Of a stretch of DNA of 5,768 nucleotides, positions 1 to 5,768 are shown piece after piece. A model generated the notes under the pieces. It saw only the letters and a list, made by a program, of their open reading frames with translations, did not search any database and was not told where the DNA came from. The stretch's first letter is position 1, and each line of letters starts with the position of its first letter. The translations under genes were made by a program, and so were the position numbers. Origin of the DNA: Bifidobacteriaceae bacterium (GTDB lineage Bacteria; Actinomycetota; Actinomycetes; Actinomycetales; WQXJ01); the NCBI GenBank assembly GCA_031278665.1, contig JAITKC010000183.1:1-5768 (forward strand). The letters are read 5' to 3'.

Positions 1-385
1 CGGCGCGGGCCAAACTGGCGCCGGCCCGGCGGTAGTCGTCCGGATCGCCGCCGCCGACGCCGACTAACACGACCATCGGGGCCAGCCGCGACCAGGCCGA
101 GGCCGCCGAGTGCTCCACCGGCAACTCCAAGACCAGGGTCTGACCAGCCCGGCCGGTGAATCCGGCCCGCTCGGCGGTGGCGGCGAAGTCGATCCCGTAA
201 CGGACGGCGGCCTCGGCGCTGCCCTGGTCGGGCTCCAATCCGTCCGGGCCGGCGGCGACCCCGATCCCCAGAACCGGACAGTTGACGGCCTTGATCCGGG
301 CGCTGGTGGCGACGCGCCCCAAAGCCAGGTGGACCCGCGGCAGCGCGGCGGCGCCGCCCGCCGCGGCCGGACCGGCTTGTTTCAA
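1..385 (-). CDS. pepA: Leucyl aminopeptidase (M17 family), N-terminal part, cut by left edge
   Basis: Leucyl aminopeptidases of family M17 are cytosolic, two-metal hexameric enzymes that remove N-terminal residues, favouring leucine, from peptides. About 128 residues are visible, all from the regulatory/hexamer-forming N-terminal domain; the metal-binding catalytic domain lies beyond the left edge. Family hallmarks seen: a segment reading GFTGRAGQTLVLEL (residues 75-88), matching the conserved G-x-x-GQTLLL strand, then MVVLVGVGGGD (104-114) and DDYRRAGASLARA (116-128), matching the conserved strand and 'YRxAGA' helix before the linker. The start chosen is TTG at 385-383, which overlaps the DUF3117 stop (TTGA) and has a GAAGG stretch about 10 bases upstream; a second TTG at 322-320 would give a protein 21 residues shorter and cannot be excluded. 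Translational coupling with DUF3117 is likely. Family assignment is good; the start is uncertain. Confidence 0.82.
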   Translation of the reverse strand, partial: MKQAGPAAAGGAAALPRVHLALGRVATSARIKAVNCPVLGIGVAAGPDGLEPDQGSAEAAVRYGIDFAATAERAGFTGRAGQTLVLELPVEHSAASAWSRLAPMVVLVGVGGGDPDDYRRAGASLARA

Positions 386-549
386 CCCAAGACAGCCTTC
401 AGGCCGTCGTCGAGCGCCGTCGCCTCGGCCTGGTCGAGTTCGACCACCAGGCGGCCGCCGCCCTCAAGCGGGACGCGGATGACAATTCCGCGACCTTCTT
501 TGACCACTTCGAGGGGGCCATCTCCGGTCCTCGGCTTCATGGCTGCCAT
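382..549 (-). CDS. DUF3117 family small protein (55 aa)
   Basis: A 55-residue protein of unknown function from the DUF3117 family, found as a single small conserved protein in actinobacteria. The sequence MAAMKPRTGDGPLEV followed by KEGRGIVIRVPLEGGGRLVVEL and a short C-terminal helix (TALDDGLKAVLG) is the family signature over nearly its whole length. The pattern suggests a compact beta-hairpin/strand protein with a terminal helix; there is no signal peptide, membrane segment or cysteine. The start at 549 is preferred over an in-frame ATG at 573 because 549 has a strong Shine-Dalgarno 6 bases upstream and gives the normal family N-terminus. ATG at 540 is a less likely alternative. It follows a 69-base gap with a candidate -10 box, and its TGA stop overlaps the pepA start, so it probably heads a short pepA transcript. 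No function is known to me, and none is inferred here. Confidence 0.9.
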   Translation of the reverse strand: MAAMKPRTGDGPLEVVKEGRGIVIRVPLEGGGRLVVELDQAEATALDDGLKAVLG

Positions 550-555
550 GCTCGT

Positions 556-563
556 CCCCTTCC
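556..563 (-). promoter_or_regulatory. Shine-Dalgarno of the DUF3117 gene
   Basis: On the minus strand GGAAGGGG lies 6 bases before the ATG at 549. It is the best ribosome binding site near this gene and decides for the 55-residue form over the 63-residue reading that begins at 573. Confidence 0.75.
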
Positions 564-589
564 CGGACTCCAACTAGCAAACTCGTCAC

Positions 590-595
590 ATTCTA
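590..595 (-). promoter_or_regulatory. Candidate -10 promoter box for DUF3117-pepA
   Basis: TAGAAT on the minus strand matches the housekeeping -10 consensus TATAAT at five of six positions and sits in the only AT-richer patch of the gap between the kinase and DUF3117. Transcription would begin near 583, giving a leader of about 34 bases ending in a good Shine-Dalgarno. No convincing -35 hexamer is present at 16-18 bases spacing, which is common for actinobacterial promoters. A 5-bp inverted pair, ACTAG (593-597) and CTAGT (573-577), flanks the likely start site; its short arms make it weak evidence for an operator. Confidence 0.42.
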
Positions 596-618
596 GTGCC
601 CGCCAGCGCCATAGCTGG

Positions 619-3682
<3,064 letters not shown>

Positions 3683-3698
3683 CGGTTCAGCCGTCCGG

Positions 3699-3923
3699 CT
3701 ACTTCGCGGCCTCGACCTTCCGCTTGCCGTAGCGCGCCTCGAAGCGGGCGACCCGCCCGCCGGTGTCGAGGATCTTCTGTTTGCCGGTGTAGAACGGATG
3801 GCAGGCCGAGCAGACGTCGGCGTTGATCACGCCGCTCTTCTTAGTCGAGCGGGTGGTGAAGGTGTTGCCGCAGGTGCAGGTCACCGTCGTGACGACGTAC
3901 TGCGGGTGGATGTTCTTTTTCAT
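3699..3923 (-). CDS. rpmE: 50S ribosomal protein L31, zinc-binding type
   Basis: L31 is a small protein of the large ribosomal subunit that contributes to the bridge with the 30S head. The 74-residue product starts MKKNIHPQY and carries four cysteines, Cys16 and Cys18 (CTC) and Cys38 and Cys41 (CSAC), the pattern of the zinc-holding 'C+' form; the cysteine-free paralogue used under zinc shortage is not in this window. The conserved HPFYTGKQK follows at 42-50. ATG at 3923 has an excellent AGGAG 6 bases upstream. The gene sits between rho and prfA in the usual actinobacterial order, and its 122-base upstream gap holds a SigR-like promoter and a hairpin. This suggests its own regulation, possibly tied to thiol-oxidative stress because zinc-cysteine sites release metal when oxidised; that link is inference here, although rpmE is a known SigR target in Streptomyces coelicolor. 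Confidence 0.98.
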   Translation of the reverse strand: MKKNIHPQYVVTTVTCTCGNTFTTRSTKKSGVINADVCSACHPFYTGKQKILDTGGRVARFEARYGKRKVEAAK

Positions 3924-3929
3924 AGTCGT

Positions 3930-3934
3930 CTCCT
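3930..3934 (-). promoter_or_regulatory. Strong Shine-Dalgarno of rpmE
   Basis: AGGAG on the minus strand, 6 bases before the rpmE ATG, within TTTTAGGAGA. It is the clearest ribosome binding site in the window and lies 14 bases past the foot of the upstream hairpin. Confidence 0.8.
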
Positions 3935-3948
3935 AAAATGCGCCGGGT

Positions 3949-3971
3949 CGCGGCCCCGGGTCGGGGTCGCG
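3949..3971 (-). promoter_or_regulatory. Hairpin in the rpmE leader
   Basis: Bases 3949-3958 pair with 3962-3971 to give a 10-bp stem (one G-U type pair) with a 3-base loop. On the transcribed strand it falls after the SigR-like promoter and shortly before the rpmE Shine-Dalgarno. The four T that follow come about 10 bases later and merge with the Shine-Dalgarno, so it does not look like a standard terminator for rho. Structured leaders upstream of L31 genes, including an actinobacterial type, have been proposed as ribosomal-protein autoregulation elements; whether this one belongs to that class cannot be told by eye. Confidence 0.4.
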
Positions 3972-4002
3972 GGAACCGGCTGCGCCCAGAGTATTGTGCC
4001 AG

Positions 4003-4028
4003 AACGCTCGCGCCGGCGTGGTTATTCC
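4003..4028 (-). promoter_or_regulatory. SigR-type ECF sigma promoter before rpmE
   Basis: The minus strand reads GGAAT (4028-4024), 18 bases, then GTT (4005-4003). This is an exact fit to the GGAAT-N18/19-GTT consensus of the thiol-oxidative-stress sigma factors SigR (Streptomyces) and SigH (mycobacteria). It lies in the non-coding gap just after the rho stop, correctly oriented, about 80 bases before the rpmE ATG. Transcription would start near 3995 and include the hairpin. In Streptomyces coelicolor rpmE is an established SigR target, which supports the reading. A housekeeping-type -10 (CACAAT, 3993-3998) overlaps downstream but has no matching -35. Confidence 0.6.
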
Positions 4029-4045
4029 AGTTCGGCGCGCGAGGC

Positions 4046-5768
4046 CTAATTGATGTCCGGGGTGGTCTTGTTCACCTGGAGCAAGAACTCGGCGTTACAA
4101 GAGGTCTTGCGCATCCGCTCAAGCAACAGTTCGATGCCCTGTTGCTGGTCGAGCGCGCCGAGCACGCGACGCAGTTTCCAGTTGATCTTCAATTCCTCGG
4201 CGCCCATCAGCCACTCCTCGCGGCGGGTGCCGGACGAGTTGGCGTCGATGGCCGGGAAGATGCGCTTCTCCGACAGCCCGCGGGCGAGCCTCAGCTCCAT
4301 ATTGCCGGTGCCCTTGAACTCCTCGAAAATCACCTCGTCCATCTTCGATCCGGTCTCGACCAGGGCCGTGGCCAAAATGGTCAACGACCCGCCGCCTTCG
4401 ATGTTGCGGGCGGCGCCGAAGAACTTCTTCGGCGGGTAGAGCGCCGACGAGTCGACGCCGCCGGACAAAATCCGCCCGGAGGCGGGCGCGGCCAAGTTGT
4501 AGGCGCGACCCAGCCGGGTGATGCCGTCCAACAGGATGACCACGTCGTGGCCCAGTTCGACTAGCCGCTTGGCCCGCTCAATGGCCAATTCGGCGACGAT
4601 CGTGTGATCCGACGGCGGACGGTCGAAAGTCGATGAGATGACCTCGCCCTTGACCGAGCGCTGGAAATCGGTGACCTCCTCCGGGCGCTCGTCCACTAAC
4701 ACCACCATCAGATGCACCTCGGGGTTGTTGACCGCGATGGCGTTGGCGATGGCCTGCATGATCATCGTCTTGCCGGCCTTCGGGGGCGAGACGATCAACC
4801 CGCGCTGGCCCTTGCCGATCGGGCTGATCAAGTCGATCACCCGGGTGGTCAGGTTGTCGCCGGTGGTTTCCAGTTTCAGGCGCTCCTGCGGGTAAAGCGG
4901 CGTCAGCGCGGCGAAGTCGGGCCGCTTGCGGGCCTCGTCCGGGCTCATGCCGTTCACCGAGTCGAGTCTGACCAGGGCCTTGAACTTCTGTTGGCGTCCC
5001 GGCTGTTCGCCCTCGCGCGCTTGGCGCACCGCTCCGACGATGGCGTCGCCCTCGCGCAGCGACGCCTTGCGCACCTGGCCCAGCGACACGTAGACGTCGT
5101 TGTTTCCCGGCAGGTAGCCCGAGGTCCGAACAAATGCGTAGTTGTCGAGAACGTCGAGGATGCCGGCGACCGGAATGAGGACGTCGTCCTCGCGCAGTTC
5201 GGTTTCCTCCGGCGCCGAGACCTCGCGCTGGCGCTGTTTGCGGTCGCGATATCGGTCGCGCCGCCCGCGGCGGCGGCCGGACCGGTCGTCATCGTCCCCG
5301 AAGTCGCGCTGCGTCTGGCCCTGACGGTCGCCGCCTTGGCGACTGCCCGCCTGGCGGTCGCCGCTCTGCCGGTCGCCGCCTTGGCGGTCGCCGCCTTGGC
5401 GGTCGCCGCCTTGCCGGTCGCCGCCTTGCCGGTCGCCCTGCGGCTGGGCGGACTGCACGCGCGCGGGCGACCGCCCGCCGGCCGCGCCCTCGTCCGCCGG
5501 CCCGGACTCGCCCGGCGCCGAGGCCGGAGCGCCCCCGCCCGGAGCGCCGGCCGGCGCGCCGGCCCGCCGCCCCCGGCGCCGGCCGGTCGCCTCGAGGTCG
5601 GCCTTGACCAAGTTGACGGCCTCGGCCGCGCGGGCGGCGCGGTCGTCCGATGTGTGGTCGCCGGCCGCTCGCCGGCCGCCGCCCCTCCGCTGCCCGGCCG
5701 GCGACCATTCATCCCGGTCCGACCGCGCCGGGCGCGAGTCCGCCGCGACCGCTTGAGCCGGCTGCGCG
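4046..5768 (-). CDS. rho: Transcription termination factor Rho, N-terminus beyond right edge
   Basis: Rho is a hexameric RNA helicase that ends transcription of untranslated RNA. The frame is open from 5768 to the TAG at 4046, giving 573 visible residues; the only in-frame start codon in the first part is a TTG at 5611, which lies inside the low-complexity insertion and is not a credible true start. The Rho_N domain is presumably outside the window. About 195 residues of Arg/Gly/Ala/Asp/Gln-rich sequence come first, with a pentapeptide repeat (5318-5437) and an Arg-rich stretch (about 5222-5284). Then come the cold-shock-like RNA-binding domain starting VLIPVAGILDV (near 5182), Walker A SPPKAGKT (4789-4766), the DERPEEV motif (about 4687), Walker B VVILLDG with ITRLGRAYN (about 4547-4496), the SGGVDSS Q-loop (about 4462) and EEFKGTGNMEL (about 4321). 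All core motifs are intact. rpmE follows after 122 bases. Confidence 0.97.
   Translation of the reverse strand, partial: AQPAQAVAADSRPARSDRDEWSPAGQRRGGGRRAAGDHTSDDRAARAAEAVNLVKADLEATGRRRGRRAGAPAGAPGGGAPASAPGESGPADEGAAGGRSPARVQSAQPQGDRQGGDRQGGDRQGGDRQGGDRQSGDRQAGSRQGGDRQGQTQRDFGDDDDRSGRRRGRRDRYRDRKQRQREVSAPEETELREDDVLIPVAGILDVLDNYAFVRTSGYLPGNNDVYVSLGQVRKASLREGDAIVGAVRQAREGEQPGRQQKFKALVRLDSVNGMSPDEARKRPDFAALTPLYPQERLKLETTGDNLTTRVIDLISPIGKGQRGLIVSPPKAGKTMIMQAIANAIAVNNPEVHLMVVLVDERPEEVTDFQRSVKGEVISSTFDRPPSDHTIVAELAIERAKRLVELGHDVVILLDGITRLGRAYNLAAPASGRILSGGVDSSALYPPKKFFGAARNIEGGGSLTILATALVETGSKMDEVIFEEFKGTGNMELRLARGLSEKRIFPAIDANSSGTRREEWLMGAEELKINWKLRRVLGALDQQQGIELLLERMRKTSCNAEFLLQVNKTTPDIN
5318..5437 (-). 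repeat. Eight tandem 15-bp units coding GDRQG pentapeptides in Rho
   Basis: The minus strand encodes eight consecutive five-residue units: four GDRQG, then GDRQS, GDRQA, GSRQG and GDRQG. The central units are almost identical at DNA level, differing mainly between CGC and CGG arginine codons, which points to growth by slippage or unequal recombination. The units are in frame and keep Rho open. The tract lies in the insertion between Rho_N and the RNA-binding domain, between two Arg-rich patches, and should be disordered. It would pair Arg with Asp and Gln in a regular polar pattern. Confidence 0.9.

Noticed and set aside
65..67. TTA leucine codon in pepA as a sign of bldA-type control
   Set aside because: A single rare codon in a housekeeping gene, with no evidence that the organism is a streptomycete, is not enough to claim regulation.
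549..573. Longer DUF3117 reading from the ATG at 573
   Set aside because: The extra eight residues are not part of the family N-terminus, and the strong Shine-Dalgarno falls inside them, pointing to the ATG at 549.
573..597. ACTAG/CTAGT inverted pair as an operator around the DUF3117 transcription start
   Set aside because: Arms are only 5 bp with a 15-base spacing and no known regulator site matches; recorded only as a remark in the promoter entry.
3949..3971. Intrinsic terminator after rho
   Set aside because: The stem is good but no U-run follows it directly; only four T appear about 10 bases later, joined to the rpmE Shine-Dalgarno.
5318..5437. Regular short repeats that could suggest a CRISPR array
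   Set aside because: The period is 15 bases with no unique spacers, and the units are in frame within rho, coding a pentapeptide repeat.
5611..5611. TTG as the start codon of rho
   Set aside because: The frame stays open to the window edge, the codon lies inside the low-complexity insertion, and starting there would remove the expected Rho_N domain.

Overview
The window is a stretch of GC-rich chromosome, most likely from a member of the Actinomycetota (actinobacteria). The evidence is the order rho - rpmE - prfA, a Rho protein with a long Arg/Gly/Asp/Gln-rich insertion ahead of its RNA-binding core, a DUF3117 gene (a small family essentially confined to actinobacteria), frequent GTG/TTG starts, and a promoter that fits the actinobacterial SigR-type ECF consensus. 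Genus cannot be fixed from the sequence. All seven genes lie on the minus strand, so transcription runs from high to low coordinates. No mobile element, tRNA, rRNA or CRISPR array is visible, and no stretch over 300 bases lacks a gene.

Right part (5768 to 3683): rho enters from the right edge already in frame and ends at 4046; its true start and its expected N-terminal Rho_N domain lie outside the window. A 122-base gap follows. It holds a perfect GGAAT-N18-GTT element, a strong hairpin and a good Shine-Dalgarno, and leads into rpmE (ribosomal protein L31, zinc-binding form). prfA (release factor 1) starts 16 bases after rpmE ends. This is an information-processing block: transcription termination, ribosome structure and translation termination.

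Middle (3682 to 619): where actinobacteria often carry prmC (the methyltransferase for the RF1 GGQ glutamine) directly after prfA, this window has argH (argininosuccinate lyase, last step of arginine synthesis). A perfect 11-bp GC hairpin lies in the 59-base gap between prfA and argH. argH overlaps by 19 bases a small P-loop kinase of the uridine-kinase-like type whose substrate is unknown.

Left part (618 to 1): a 69-base gap carries a good -10 box and a strong Shine-Dalgarno ahead of a 55-residue DUF3117 protein. Its stop codon overlaps the probable TTG start of a leucyl aminopeptidase (M17 family) that runs off the left edge.

The genes are mostly conserved housekeeping functions. I see no convincing novel defence, mobile or biosynthetic system. 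The points most worth following are the SigR-like promoter before rpmE, the pentapeptide repeat tract in Rho, the prfA-argH junction without prmC, and the argH-overlapping kinase.
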